In this document: one piece after another, positions 1-9,192 of the stretch | Layout: each line of letters starts with the position of its first letter | How positions within the stretch are numbered: the stretch's first letter is position 1 | Source: Rhizobium sp. AC27/96 | GTDB lineage: Bacteria; Pseudomonadota; Alphaproteobacteria; Rhizobiales; Rhizobiaceae | DNA: 64,000 bases | Reading direction: 5' to 3' | NCBI RefSeq assembly: GCF_001692325.1 | Contig: NZ_LXKN01000073.1 | Coordinates: 185,683 to 249,682, forward strand | Made by a program: the position numbers and the translations under genes | The notes under the pieces: generated by a model | What the model was told of the DNA's origin: nothing | Databases searched by the model: none | What the model saw: only the letters and a program-made list of their open reading frames with translations

Positions 1-1092
1 TCAGATATCCCTCCGCTCGAAGTCGATGCGCGGATCGATCCAGGTGTAGATCAGGTCGGATACGAGGCTGACCACGAGGCCGAGCAGCGAGAAGATGAAG
101 AGCGTCGCAAACACCACCGGATAATCACGCTGAACGACGGAGAGATAGCTGAGGCGGCCAAGGCCATCGAGCGAGAAGATGTTCTCGATCAAAAGCGAGC
201 CGGTGAAGAAGGCGGAGATGAAGGCACCGGGGAAGCCGGCAATGACGATGAGCATGGCGTTGCGGAAGACATGACCATAGAGCACGCGCCGTTCGGTCAA
301 GCCCTTGGCGCGGGCGGTGATGACATATTGCTTCTTGATTTCCTCGATGAAGGAATTCTTGGTGAGCAGCGTCGTGGTGGCAAAGGCGGCCAGCGACAGC
401 GAGATCAACGGCAGCACCAGATGCCAGGCGTAATCGAGGATCTTCTGCCACCAGCTGAGATCGGCGAAATTATCCGAGACGAGGCCGCGCAGCGGAAACC
501 AGTCAAAAAAGGAACCGCCGGCAAACAGCACGATCAGCATGATGCCGAAGAGGAAGCTCGGGACTGCATAGCCGATGATGATGATGCCCGAGGTCCAGAT
601 GTCGAAGGTCGATCCGTCCTGCACCGCCTTGCGGATACCGAGCGGGATCGAGATCGCATAGGAGAAGATCAGGATCCAGATGCCGAGTGAAATCGACACC
701 GGCAGTTTCTGGGCAATGAGGTCGAGGACTGTCGTGTTGCGGAAGAAGCTCTCGCCGAAATCGAAGCGGATATAGTTCCACATCATCTGGCCGAAGCGCT
801 CGAGCGGCGGCTTGTCGAAGCCGAATTGCTTCTCGAGCTTGGCGATCAGCTCCGGGTCGAGCCCCTGCGCGCCGCGATATTTCGAGCTGCTGTCATCGAA
901 GGCCTGCTGGGCCAGCATATCGGTGCCACCGGACAGGCGTCCCGTGGCATTGTCGGCCTGGCCCGTCAGCTGTGCGATGACCTGCTCGACGGGGCCGCCC
1001 GGTGCAAACTGCACGATGGTGAAGGAAATCGCCATGATGCCGATGACGGTCGGAATCATCAGCAGGAGACGTCTTAGAATATAGGCGCCCAT
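1..1092 (-). CDS. yejB: Peptide/microcin C ABC transporter permease YejB
   Basis: This is an inner-membrane permease of the YejABEF oligopeptide importer (DppB family). The protein has 363 residues. An N-terminal membrane helix lies at about residues 9-30, and the family insertion of about 60 residues before the second helix separates YejB from ordinary DppB proteins. The permease EAA-type loop is at about 250-280 (ITARAKGLTERRVLYGHVFR), and several hydrophobic helices run to the C-terminus. It lies downstream of yejA on the same strand with a 171-nt gap. The stop codon is the first three bases of the window, so the gene is complete; yejE and yejF would be expected just outside the left edge. 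Confidence 0.9.
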   Translation of the reverse strand: MGAYILRRLLLMIPTVIGIMAISFTIVQFAPGGPVEQVIAQLTGQADNATGRLSGGTDMLAQQAFDDSSSKYRGAQGLDPELIAKLEKQFGFDKPPLERFGQMMWNYIRFDFGESFFRNTTVLDLIAQKLPVSISLGIWILIFSYAISIPLGIRKAVQDGSTFDIWTSGIIIIGYAVPSFLFGIMLIVLFAGGSFFDWFPLRGLVSDNFADLSWWQKILDYAWHLVLPLISLSLAAFATTTLLTKNSFIEEIKKQYVITARAKGLTERRVLYGHVFRNAMLIVIAGFPGAFISAFFTGSLLIENIFSLDGLGRLSYLSVVQRDYPVVFATLFIFSLLGLVVSLVSDLIYTWIDPRIDFERRDI

Positions 1093-1263
1093 CAGCCCGC
1101 CCCCCCCTCAAAGAGGGGAATATTCCGCTTCGTCTCAATGCATCCGTCGATCAATTCATATTCCCTTCCGCCGGGCGCAGCCGGCGCAGTCATTTCAGCT
1201 TGAAACTATCCGAATCACAGCCCGAGCATTTGGAGCCAGCAGCCCCCTCATTGCAAGAGAGGC

Positions 1264-3102
1264 TCACTTTCCAGCGCTTTTTGACCACCAGACATCGGGA
1301 AAGCCAATCGAATAGTAAGGCAGTTCCGGCGGGTGCTCGAACTTGTCCCAATAGGCAATCTTGTTCGTCGTCCCATAAAACAGCGGGACAAGATAGTGAT
1401 GGGCGAGCAGCACGCGATCGAGCGCCTTGGCGGCAGCGGTCTTTTCTTCGAGGGTCGCGGCAGAAACAAGCTTGCCTATCAATATATCGACACCCGGATC
1501 GGATATGCCGGCGTAGTTGCGAGAGCCTTGGCGGTTTGCAGAAGCCGAGCCCCAGTAATCGATCTGCTCGCTGCCGGGCGGCAGAGACGTGCCCCAGACG
1601 TTCCAGGTCGCATCATAGTCGAAGCTGCGAATGCGGTTGATGTATTGCGATGAATCGACCGTCCTGAGGGTCGCATCGATGCCGATGCGGCGCAGGTTCT
1701 GTACGTAAGGCAGGTTTGATCTTTCCATCGAAGGACTGCCGAGCAGGATTTCCATCTTGAAGGGCTGGCCGGTCTTTTCGTTGATCATGCGGTTGCCCTT
1801 CAACACATAACCCGCTTCCTTGAAAAGCTCGATCGCCTTGCGCAGATTATCCCGGGCCTTCTGTTGGTCGCCGCCGACCGGATTGGCATAGGGCGTGGTG
1901 AAAACCTCGGGCGGTACCTTGTCCTTGATGCTGTTCAGGATATTCAGCTCCTCGCCCGTGGGCAGCCCGGAGGAGGCAAGGTCGGTGCCGAAAAAGAAGC
2001 TGTTGACGCGTGTCAGCTGGCCAAAGGCAAGCGCCCGGTTCATCTCCTCGAAATCATAGGCGTAGTTCAGTGCCTCACGCACACGCTGATCCTTGAACTG
2101 ATCGCGCCGGAGATTGAGCACCACCGCCTGCATGATGCCGACCGAGCGCAGCGAGTTGGGCAACTCGTCGCGCTTGACGCGGCCGTCCTTTACGGCCGGA
2201 AAATCATATGCGGTCACCCAATGGCTTGCTGACTGCTCCTGCCAGAAATCGGTGTTTCCGCTGCGAAAGGCCTCGAATTGCACATCCTTGTCGGCGTAGT
2301 AGGTGTAGGAAATCATCCCGAAATTGTTTTCGCCGACGTTAGCAGGCAGGTTTTTGCCCCAATAGTCGTCGCGCAGTTCATATCGGATCGACGAGCCTGC
2401 TTGCAAGGCGGCGATCTTGTAGGGCCCGGAGCCCATGACCGGTTCCAGTGTCGTGCGCGAGATATCGCGCGGCTTGCCATCCGGCCCGGTGCCTTCCCAC
2501 CATTTTTTCGGCACGATCTGAAGCTGGCCGGCAATAAAGGGAAGCTCGCGATTGTTCTTTTCATCGAAATAGAAGGTGACATCCCTGTCGCCGGTCTTTT
2601 CCGCCCGCGTCACATGGGAATAGACACCCGTCGCCAAGGGATTGAGCTCCTTGGTACGATCGAAGCTGAAAACGACGTCATCGGGGGTAACGGGTGTACC
2701 GTCTGCCCATTTGGCCTCGGCCCGCAAGCGGAACGTCGCGCTCGATATATCATCGGGATAGGCCACGCCCTCGGCGAGCAAGCCATAGGAGGTCGCGATC
2801 TCGTCCTTGGACGATTGCATAAGCGTGTCGAAAACCATCGACAATCCACTGGCGGGGTTTCCCTTGAACAATACCGGATTGAGCGTGTCGAAGGTGCCTT
2901 CGGTCGACATCTTCAACTCGCCGCCTTTCGGCGCATCGGGATTGACATAATCGAAATGCTTGAAGCCGGGCTGGTATTTGAGATCGCCGATAATGGCGGT
3001 GCCGATGCGGAATTGCGGCTCTTCAGCTTGAGAAGCTACCGGCAAGGCCAGCAGGCACATGAAAGAAACGACCAAGCCTGCTTTCAACCGCGTCAATGCC
3101 AT
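1264..3102 (-). CDS. yejA: Periplasmic peptide-binding protein YejA-like
   Basis: This is an extracellular solute-binding protein of family 5, the periplasmic receptor for the YejBEF importer. It has 612 residues, usual for YejA. The signal peptide is clear: MALTRLKAG, then a hydrophobic core, then a VASQA-EE cleavage region at about residue 26. The early YVNPDAPKGGELKMSTEGTF segment and the SGPYKI motif are typical of YejA/OppA receptors. The gene precedes yejB on the minus strand, probably in one operon. Ligands in this family are short peptides or microcin C-like compounds; the exact ligand cannot be read from sequence. Confidence 0.88.
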   Translation of the reverse strand: MALTRLKAGLVVSFMCLLALPVASQAEEPQFRIGTAIIGDLKYQPGFKHFDYVNPDAPKGGELKMSTEGTFDTLNPVLFKGNPASGLSMVFDTLMQSSKDEIATSYGLLAEGVAYPDDISSATFRLRAEAKWADGTPVTPDDVVFSFDRTKELNPLATGVYSHVTRAEKTGDRDVTFYFDEKNNRELPFIAGQLQIVPKKWWEGTGPDGKPRDISRTTLEPVMGSGPYKIAALQAGSSIRYELRDDYWGKNLPANVGENNFGMISYTYYADKDVQFEAFRSGNTDFWQEQSASHWVTAYDFPAVKDGRVKRDELPNSLRSVGIMQAVVLNLRRDQFKDQRVREALNYAYDFEEMNRALAFGQLTRVNSFFFGTDLASSGLPTGEELNILNSIKDKVPPEVFTTPYANPVGGDQQKARDNLRKAIELFKEAGYVLKGNRMINEKTGQPFKMEILLGSPSMERSNLPYVQNLRRIGIDATLRTVDSSQYINRIRSFDYDATWNVWGTSLPPGSEQIDYWGSASANRQGSRNYAGISDPGVDILIGKLVSAATLEEKTAAAKALDRVLLAHHYLVPLFYGTTNKIAYWDKFEHPPELPYYSIGFPDVWWSKSAGK

Positions 3103-3211
3103 TCATGATCTCCCGATGATTTCTAGAGAATCAGCATAAGGCAAATGAGGGCAAAAAGCAGGACGCAATTGCTCATCTCTTTGGCATTAAGCCGTATGAG
3201 GCGTCTCGAAA

Positions 3212-3847
3212 TCAGCTTTTGCAGGCGGCTTCTTCCAGGCGCTTGCGCAGCATCAGCCGTAATTCGCTAACGACGCGCCGATCCTCGGCAGCGTCCGGTT
3301 CGTTGGCGACGACGAGAGCGATGCGCAGCAGTTCAAGCACGATCCCCGACATCAGGCCGATATCGTCCGAAATCGGCGGCTGGGCGCGCCGCAGAATAGC
3401 GGCGATCAGCTCCTTCAGCTCGGCGCGGGAGCGTGCCTTGCGCTCCTTGGGAATATCGCGGCGCGCGCCGAGCACCGGGAATTCCGGAAATTCTTCGATG
3501 AATGCGCCAAGCACATCGAAAATCGCTTCGCCGCTATCGGCTGCGGAAAGGCCGGTGCTCTGCTCCGCCACCTCCCGAAGACCCGTCTTCAGCCGCTCCA
3601 GGCGATCGATATGCAGCGCCTCGGCGAGCAGGAGCTTTGTCGGGAAGAATTGATAGAGCGAGCCGATGGAGGACCGAGCCTCGGCCGCGATCTCCGTCAT
3701 CGTTGCGGCGTCGTACCCCTTTCGGGCCAAGACCCTTGCAGCGGCCTCCAGCAGGATCACGACACGGTCATGGCCGCGCTGCCGCTTCGGTGTGCGCGTC
3801 TTCAATTCTTCACTTGATTTTTGTGAGGGCATCCTCATATTTTCCAT
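3212..3847 (-). CDS. TetR family transcriptional regulator
   Basis: This is a DNA-binding repressor of the TetR class. The N-terminal helix-turn-helix is at about residues 28-72 (LLEAAARVLARKGYDAATMTEIAAEA, then the recognition helix SIGSLYQFFPTKLLLAEAL); the C-terminal ligand domain is unassigned. The frame stays open upstream across the neighbouring hydrolase gene, but that extension is low-complexity antisense, so I start at ATG 3847. ATGs at 3838 and 3832 are also possible and would leave the first operator copy outside the coding region. It is divergent from the isochorismatase-family gene with an operator-like repeat between them, so it probably controls that gene and itself. Confidence 0.85.
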   Translation of the reverse strand: MENMRMPSQKSSEELKTRTPKRQRGHDRVVILLEAAARVLARKGYDAATMTEIAAEARSSIGSLYQFFPTKLLLAEALHIDRLERLKTGLREVAEQSTGLSAADSGEAIFDVLGAFIEEFPEFPVLGARRDIPKERKARSRAELKELIAAILRRAQPPISDDIGLMSGIVLELLRIALVVANEPDAAEDRRVVSELRLMLRKRLEEAACKS

Positions 3848-3868
3848 TGCGAGGATATCCTCATATTT
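3825..3868. promoter_or_regulatory. Duplicated operator-like palindromes in the TetR/hydrolase intergenic region
   Basis: Two copies of an 18-nt word lie 26 bp apart. GAGGGCATCCTCATATTT starts at 3825 and GAGGATATCCTCATATTT starts at 3851. The second contains the perfect 12-bp palindrome GAGGATATCCTC (3851-3862); the first is the same palindrome with two changes. They sit between the divergent starts, as a TetR-family binding site would. Binding is inferred. Confidence 0.6.
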
Positions 3869-3883
3869 CTCTTGGAGCCCCCA

Positions 3884-4453
3884 ATGCCACTTTACGACCC
3901 CCGGACCACCGCTCTCGTTTCCATCGACCTGCAGGGCCTGGTTCTCAGCCGCCAGCTCGCACCCTATTCCGCCCAGCAGATCGTCGACAACACGGTCGCC
4001 ATCGCCAACAAGCTGAAGGCCGATGGCGGAACGACCGTCTTTGTCACGGTTGGATTTTCCCCGGACTATGCCGACGCTGTCAACCAGCCGACTGATGAAA
4101 CCTTCACGCTTCCTCCTGGTGGCTTGCCGGCAGCCGCGCTGGCACCGCCCGCCGAAATTGCCGCGCTGACGCCTGACGTCGCGATCATCAAGCGCCAGTG
4201 GAGCGCCTTCTACGGCACCGAACTCGATCTGCAGCTTCGCCGCCGCGGCATCAAGACACTGATCCTGACCGGCGTCGCCACCAATTTCGGTGTCGAATCG
4301 ACGGTGCGCGATGCCTATGCAGCAAATTATGCCGTCATCGTCGCCGAAGACGCCGTGACGACATTCTCGCAGGACATGCAGGACTTCGCCTGCATGAAGG
4401 TGCTGCCGCGACTGTCGCGCATTCGCAAGACGGCGGAGATTTTGGCGAACTGA
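3884..4453 (+). CDS. Isochorismatase-family cysteine-hydrolase-fold protein
   Basis: This is a hydrolase of the isochorismatase/nicotinamidase superfamily, 189 residues, the whole domain. The first catalytic Asp is in SIDLQG near residue 14, the Lys in IIKRQWSAF near 105, and the cis-peptide region is LTGVATNFGVEST. The usual nucleophilic Cys of amidase members is Gly in that motif, as in isochorismatase-like and YecD-like members. It may therefore not be an ordinary Cys amidase. ATG 3884 is chosen because GGAG stands 6 nt upstream; a TTG at 3872 is also in frame. It is probably controlled by the divergent TetR regulator. Substrate unknown. Confidence 0.82.
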   Translation: MPLYDPRTTALVSIDLQGLVLSRQLAPYSAQQIVDNTVAIANKLKADGGTTVFVTVGFSPDYADAVNQPTDETFTLPPGGLPAAALAPPAEIAALTPDVAIIKRQWSAFYGTELDLQLRRRGIKTLILTGVATNFGVESTVRDAYAANYAVIVAEDAVTTFSQDMQDFACMKVLPRLSRIRKTAEILAN

Positions 4454-4484
4454 TCCACCTGCATTGACGGCCAGAATGGGCAAG

Positions 4485-4509
4485 CAGGTGGCCGTTAATC
4501 GGCCACCTG
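4485..4509 (+). terminator. Hairpin after the isochorismatase-family gene
   Basis: CAGGTGGCC (4485-4493) and GGCCACCTG (4501-4509) form a perfect 9-bp stem with a 7-nt loop, 32 nt past the stop codon. No clear T tract follows, so it may be a weak terminator or an mRNA 3' end stabiliser. Confidence 0.5.
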
Positions 4510-4598
4510 TGATTGTCGCGGATTAACTTGGACCATTTTTCGAGATAGTCTTGCCGCAAATCACTTCGGCCCGTTCCGACCGCCTTTCAAGGATATGC

Positions 4599-5639
4599 AT
4601 GGTTTCCCCACTGGTTCGCACCTTCCAGACTATCGGCAAATTCTCCCTCGCCGCCACGCTCGGCATGGGCCTCATCGCCGGCGATGCGCTGGCGCAGCAG
4701 ACGGCCCCCTCGCCCGGCAGCGCCAAGGCGATCTTCGGCGGCGTCACCCTTCCGACACAAGGACCATCGCAGTCGATCGGCTTCTATGCCAAGGGTTGCC
4801 TTGCCGGCGCGGTCGCGCTGCCCGCCGATGGTCCGACATGGCAAGCCATGCGCCTGTCGCGCAACCGCCGCTGGGGCAGGCCGGAGCTGATCGGTCTGCT
4901 CGAACGCCTGTCGCGCGATGCGGCAAAGAATGACGGCTGGCCGGGCCTGCTCGTCGGCGACATCTCCCAGCCGCGCGGTGGCCCGATGTTCAACGGCCAT
5001 GCCTCGCACCAGATCGGCCTCGACGCCGATATCTGGCTGACGCCGATGCCTCAACGCAAACTATCGGCTGCCGATCGCGAAGCCCTGCCCTTCACCTCGA
5101 TGCTCGCCAAGGACAAATTCCTGACGATCAACGACCGCGTCTGGACGCCGGCGCATGCCCGCCTGCTGATGCGCGCTGCAAGCTATCCCGAGGTCGAGCG
5201 CATCTTCGTCAATCCGGCCATCAAGAAGAAGATGTGCGACAGCTGGACGGGTGACCGCAGCAATCTCGGCAAGCTGCGCCCGGAATATGGGCACGACTCG
5301 CATTTCCACATCCGCCTCCGCTGCCCGGCAGGCTCTGTCGGCTGCACGGGCCAGGCGCCGGTCGCCGCCGGCGACGGCTGCGACAAGACGCTCGCCTGGT
5401 GGCTCGGGCCGGAACCCTGGGTAAAGCCGAAGCCCAAACCGAGTGACAAGCCGCCGGTAAAGCCGCGGGAGGTCATGGTTTCCGATCTTCCCAAGGCTTG
5501 CGAGGCCGTGCTGGCAGGGCCGCCGGTCGCCTCCGTGCGCGCCGCTACCTATGGCGCTAGAGGTGCCGGCGCGGCTGCCGAAATGGATATGATGCCCGCC
5601 TCCGGCAACACGCCGCCCGGCCAGATTCCACAGCAGTGA
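4599..5639 (+). CDS. mepA: Penicillin-insensitive murein endopeptidase MepA
   Basis: This is a periplasmic LAS-family metallopeptidase that cuts D-Ala-mDAP cross-links in peptidoglycan. It has 346 residues from ATG 4599, which has AAGGA 5 nt upstream. A signal peptide spans about residues 1-32, ending ALAQQ. Zinc-site motifs are visible: HQIGLDADIW (His and Asp ligands) and the C-terminal HDSHFHIRLRCP block, followed by the conserved Cys-rich GCTGQAP region. The tail is Pro/Lys-rich and then Gly/Ala-rich, longer than the E. coli enzyme. A TTG at 4551 lies in frame but would put residues before the signal peptide. Confidence 0.9.
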   Translation: MVSPLVRTFQTIGKFSLAATLGMGLIAGDALAQQTAPSPGSAKAIFGGVTLPTQGPSQSIGFYAKGCLAGAVALPADGPTWQAMRLSRNRRWGRPELIGLLERLSRDAAKNDGWPGLLVGDISQPRGGPMFNGHASHQIGLDADIWLTPMPQRKLSAADREALPFTSMLAKDKFLTINDRVWTPAHARLLMRAASYPEVERIFVNPAIKKKMCDSWTGDRSNLGKLRPEYGHDSHFHIRLRCPAGSVGCTGQAPVAAGDGCDKTLAWWLGPEPWVKPKPKPSDKPPVKPREVMVSDLPKACEAVLAGPPVASVRAATYGARGAGAAAEMDMMPASGNTPPGQIPQQ

Positions 5640-5738
5640 GGCAGGGGCAGTCCTTGCCCGAGCGGTCTTTCAAAGCTCATGCTCTTAGTATAGAAGGCGG
5701 ATAAATCGATTGAAAGCACTGGGCGGAGCAAGGACTTC

Positions 5739-6119
5739 ATGGCCGGCAGCAAATGCATCGCGCTGATCGCGCACGATCAGAAAAAAGATGCGATGGCGGA
5801 GTTTGCACGGCGCAATCAGGCAGCCCTTGCCGATTGGAACATCGTCGCAACCGGCACGACCGGTGGCCGCGTGCTCGACGCCTGTCCCGACCTCAAGGTT
5901 ACCCGCTTGAAAAGCGGTCCGCTCGGCGGCGACCAGCAGATCGGTGCGCTGATCGCCACTGGCGAGATCGACATGCTCGTCTTCTTCATCGATCCCCTTA
6001 CGCCCCTGCCGCACGATGTCGACGTGAAGGCATTGACGCGGCTTGCCGTTGTCTACGACATTCCGATGGCGCTCAACGAATCCACCGCCGAGCGGCTGAT
6101 CAAAACACTGAATCATTAA
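5739..6119 (+). CDS. mgsA: Methylglyoxal synthase
   Basis: This cytoplasmic enzyme converts dihydroxyacetone phosphate to methylglyoxal and phosphate, a bypass of lower glycolysis. It is 126 residues, the usual length. The phosphate-binding and catalytic segments are plain: IALIAHDQKKDAM near residue 8, ATGTTGGRV near 37, and SGPLGGDQQIGA then IDMLVFFIDPL, which holds the conserved catalytic Asp. It is followed 34 nt later by glk, so triose phosphate overflow and glucose phosphorylation genes are grouped. Confidence 0.95.
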   Translation: MAGSKCIALIAHDQKKDAMAEFARRNQAALADWNIVATGTTGGRVLDACPDLKVTRLKSGPLGGDQQIGALIATGEIDMLVFFIDPLTPLPHDVDVKALTRLAVVYDIPMALNESTAERLIKTLNH

Positions 6120-6153
6120 TCCGCCTTGCCGGCGGCAGACCACGGACCTGGCC

Positions 6154-7176
6154 ATGCCCGAGCTCAATCACAGCGATGCCCCACTGCCTTTTCCCATCCT
6201 GATCGGCGATATCGGCGGGACGAATGCGCGTTTCTCGATCCTTGTCGACGCCGAAGCCGAACAGGAACATTTTCCGGTCGTGCAGACGGCGAATTTCGCG
6301 ACGATCGACGATGCGATCAAGCAGACCCTCGAAAAGAGCAGGGTGCAGCCGCGCGCCGCGATCCTTGCCATGGCAGGCCCGGTGCAGGGTGACGAAATTC
6401 CGCTCACCAATTGTGATTGGGTGATCCGCCCGAAGACGATGATCGCCAATCTCGGCATCGAGGATGTGCTTGTCATCAACGATTTCGAGGCGCAGGCGCT
6501 GGCAATCTCCGACGTTGCCGACGAGCATCGCGAAACCATCGGCAAGGCCTCGGAAAACAAGAGCGCCTCGCGCGCCGTGCTCGGACCGGGCACCGGGCTT
6601 GGCGTTGCAGGCCTTGTCCATACCCAGCATCAGTGGATACCCGTGCCGGGTGAAGGTGGTCATATCGATCTCGGCCCGCGCACGAAGCGCGACCTGCAGA
6701 TCTGGCCGCACCTGGAAACCATCGAGGGCCGCATCTCGGCCGAGCAGATCATCTGCGGCCGCGGGCTGCAGAACCTCTATCACGCCGTTTGCGCGGCCGA
6801 TGGCATCGAACCGAGCCTGAAAGAGCCGGCCGATATCACCAACCATGCGCTTGCCGGCACTAATACACAGGCCGAGGAAACGCTGACGCTCTTCGTCACC
6901 TATCTCGGCCGCGTTGCCGGCGATATCGCGATGATCTTCATGGCGCGCGGCGGCGTCTATCTCTCGGGCGGCATCCCGCAGAAGATCCTGCCGGCGCTGC
7001 AGAAGCCGGAATTCCGCGCAGCCTTCGAAGATAAGGCGCCGCATACCGAAATGATGAAGACGATCCCAACCTATGTCGTCGTCAATCCGTTGGCAGCGCT
7101 TTCCGGCCTTGCCGCCTATGCCCGCAAGCCATCGAGCTTCGGGCTTGCGACCGACGGCCGCCGCTGGCGGCGTTGA
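6154..7176 (+). CDS. glk: Glucokinase
   Basis: This is an ATP-dependent hexokinase-fold enzyme making glucose 6-phosphate (bacterial Glk family), 340 residues. The N-terminal phosphate-binding motif is IGDIGGTNARFSIL at about 13-26. The sugar-binding/catalytic block is VINDFEAQALA with the catalytic Asp, the second glycine-rich motif is LGPGTGLGVAGL, then PGEGGHIDLGPR and VYLSGGIPQKILP near 270-280. It sits in a plus-strand group after mgsA and before an ABC exporter. Confidence 0.93.
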   Translation: MPELNHSDAPLPFPILIGDIGGTNARFSILVDAEAEQEHFPVVQTANFATIDDAIKQTLEKSRVQPRAAILAMAGPVQGDEIPLTNCDWVIRPKTMIANLGIEDVLVINDFEAQALAISDVADEHRETIGKASENKSASRAVLGPGTGLGVAGLVHTQHQWIPVPGEGGHIDLGPRTKRDLQIWPHLETIEGRISAEQIICGRGLQNLYHAVCAADGIEPSLKEPADITNHALAGTNTQAEETLTLFVTYLGRVAGDIAMIFMARGGVYLSGGIPQKILPALQKPEFRAAFEDKAPHTEMMKTIPTYVVVNPLAALSGLAAYARKPSSFGLATDGRRWRR

Positions 7177-7383
7177 GCGCTTTCAACAATGGATGGCGCG
7201 CTGAAACTTCCGGCAAGCCATGCCTTTTTGAAGCAGCGGCCTTCCTCTATAATGGGGTCGGCTTCAGGGCCGGCCTTAACCAGTGTGGCGGCCGTCCCTA
7301 GCCAAAGCCGTCCTAACTCTTTATAGAGCCGCGAAAGCATATGCCACATTCGGCTCGCTTGGTTTGAGACAGGAAGCCGATTT

Positions 7384-9177
7384 TTGAAATCGCCCGATAC
7401 CAAAAAAACAAACGTCGACAGCGAAGCCATCTCCGGCATGCTGAAGCGCATCATCGCCGAAAATGGCCGTGATCATATCTGGGGCTATACCGTCGCCATC
7501 GCCTGCCTGATCCTCGTGGCGGCCTCGACGGCCTATATCGCCTACATCATGAAATGGGTCATCGATAAGGCCTTTGTCGATCGCGATCTCATCGATGCCT
7601 GGCTGATTTGCGGAAGCATCTTCGTTGTTTTCGTGGCGCGCGGTTTCGCCGGATATTTTCAATCAGTCATTCTGAGCAAAATCGGCAACAACATCATCGC
7701 CCGTTACCAGCGACGCCTCTACAATCACCTGATGTCCCTGTCGGTCGGCTTCTTCAACGAGGCCCGCTCGGCGCAGCTTGCGGCCCAGGTCAGCCAGAAT
7801 GTCTCCGGCATTCGCGACGTCATGAACCTGACGATCACCTCGACGGCGCGCGACCTCCTGACCTTCGTGTCCCTGCTCGGCGTGATGATCTTCCAGGACC
7901 CGGTGCTGAGCATCGTATTCCTCGTCATCGCGCCACCGCTCTTCCTTGCACTTCGCTATATTTCCAAGCGCCTGCGCGCCGCGACACGCGAAGCAGTTGT
8001 TCTCAACAGCCACGTGCTTGGCGCCATGCAGGAGACCATCCAGGGCATTTCCATTGTGAAAGCATTCACGATGGAAAACGAGCTCGAGCGCAAGATCAAC
8101 AAGCTCATCACGGCAGCCGAACACCGGCAGAACCGCATCGCCCGCCTCTCGGAGCGCAACGGACCGCTGATGGAAAGCGTCGCCGGCCTCGTGATTGCCA
8201 GCCTTTTTGCCTATGCAGCCTACCGATCGATTTACGACAACGTGTCGCCCGGCGTGTTCTTCTCCTTCGCCACGTCGCTGCTGCTCGCCTATGATCCGGC
8301 ACGCCGTCTCGCCAAGCTACAGGTGCAGCTGGAGCGCGCCGTCGTCAACGCGCGGATGATCTACGAACTGCTCGACATGGAACCGCGCCAGCGCGACCTG
8401 CCGGATGCGAAGCCGCTCGTCGTCACTGAAGCCCGCATCGAATTCCGCGGCGTCCATTTTGCCTATGGCGACGACACCGTACTGGACGATGTCAGCTTCG
8501 TGGCGGAAGGCGGAAAGACGACGGCGCTCGTCGGCCCTTCCGGCGCCGGTAAGTCCACCGTCATCAATCTCATCCCCCGCTTCTACGACCCGAAGGCCGG
8601 CAGCATCCTCATTGATGGGCAGGATATCAGCCACATCACCAAGCAGTCGCTGCGCCAGCATCTCGCCTATGTCTCGCAGCAGCCCTACCTTTTCGAAGGC
8701 TCGATCCGCGACAATATTCGCTATGGCCGCCCCGAGGCGACCGACGCGGAGATCGAGGAGGCGGCCCGGCATGCCTACGCCCATGATTTCATCATGGCGC
8801 AGCCGCAGGGCTACGATACGCCGGTCGGCGAAAACGGCGTGACGCTCTCTGGCGGCCAGCGACAGCGCCTGTCGATCGCCCGCGCGCTGGTGCGCAACGC
8901 GCCGATCCTGCTGCTCGACGAAGCGACCTCGGCGCTCGATACGGAATCGGAAGCGGCCGTGCAGAAGGCGCTGGACGAAGCCATGAGCGGCCGCACGGTC
9001 GTCGTCATCGCCCACCGCCTCTCGACGGTGGTCCGGGCCGAGAAGATCATCGTCATGCAGAACGGACGCGTGGTCGAAGAGGGCAACCACGAGACGCTTG
9101 CAGAGGCCGATAATGGTCTTTACGCTCGCCTCAACAACCTTCAGCGGCCGGCCGTTTCCAGCAACTCCCGCAAATAA
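7384..9177 (+). CDS. MsbA/LmrA-type ABC exporter (fused permease and ATPase)
   Basis: This is a half-size ABC exporter of 597 residues. The six-helix transmembrane domain covers about residues 25-330 and the nucleotide-binding domain about 350-590. Visible motifs are Walker A GPSGAGKST (about 383-391), the signature LSGGQRQRLSIARAL, Walker B ILLLDEATSALD and the switch His in VIAHRLS. The start is taken as TTG 7384 with AGGA 9 nt upstream; the next in-frame ATG (7438) would cut 18 residues. MsbA homologues flip lipid A or other lipids, but the substrate cannot be told from sequence. dapB follows after 15 nt. Confidence 0.88.
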   Translation: MKSPDTKKTNVDSEAISGMLKRIIAENGRDHIWGYTVAIACLILVAASTAYIAYIMKWVIDKAFVDRDLIDAWLICGSIFVVFVARGFAGYFQSVILSKIGNNIIARYQRRLYNHLMSLSVGFFNEARSAQLAAQVSQNVSGIRDVMNLTITSTARDLLTFVSLLGVMIFQDPVLSIVFLVIAPPLFLALRYISKRLRAATREAVVLNSHVLGAMQETIQGISIVKAFTMENELERKINKLITAAEHRQNRIARLSERNGPLMESVAGLVIASLFAYAAYRSIYDNVSPGVFFSFATSLLLAYDPARRLAKLQVQLERAVVNARMIYELLDMEPRQRDLPDAKPLVVTEARIEFRGVHFAYGDDTVLDDVSFVAEGGKTTALVGPSGAGKSTVINLIPRFYDPKAGSILIDGQDISHITKQSLRQHLAYVSQQPYLFEGSIRDNIRYGRPEATDAEIEEAARHAYAHDFIMAQPQGYDTPVGENGVTLSGGQRQRLSIARALVRNAPILLLDEATSALDTESEAAVQKALDEAMSGRTVVVIAHRLSTVVRAEKIIVMQNGRVVEEGNHETLAEADNGLYARLNNLQRPAVSSNSRK

Positions 9178-9192
9178 GACGATAGAGACGAC

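Noticed and set aside
1..3102. Truncated or decayed peptide importer lacking yejE and yejF
   Set aside because: yejB ends exactly at the window edge, so the missing genes most likely lie outside the window.
3848..4483. N-terminal extension of the TetR gene to 4483
   Set aside because: It would run antisense through the whole isochorismatase-family gene and adds sequence unlike TetR proteins; a normal-length TetR begins at 3847 or just after.
7190..7383. TATAAT at about 7248 as promoter of the ABC exporter
   Set aside because: No -35 at a suitable distance was found; the nearest TTGAAG leaves only 14 nt.
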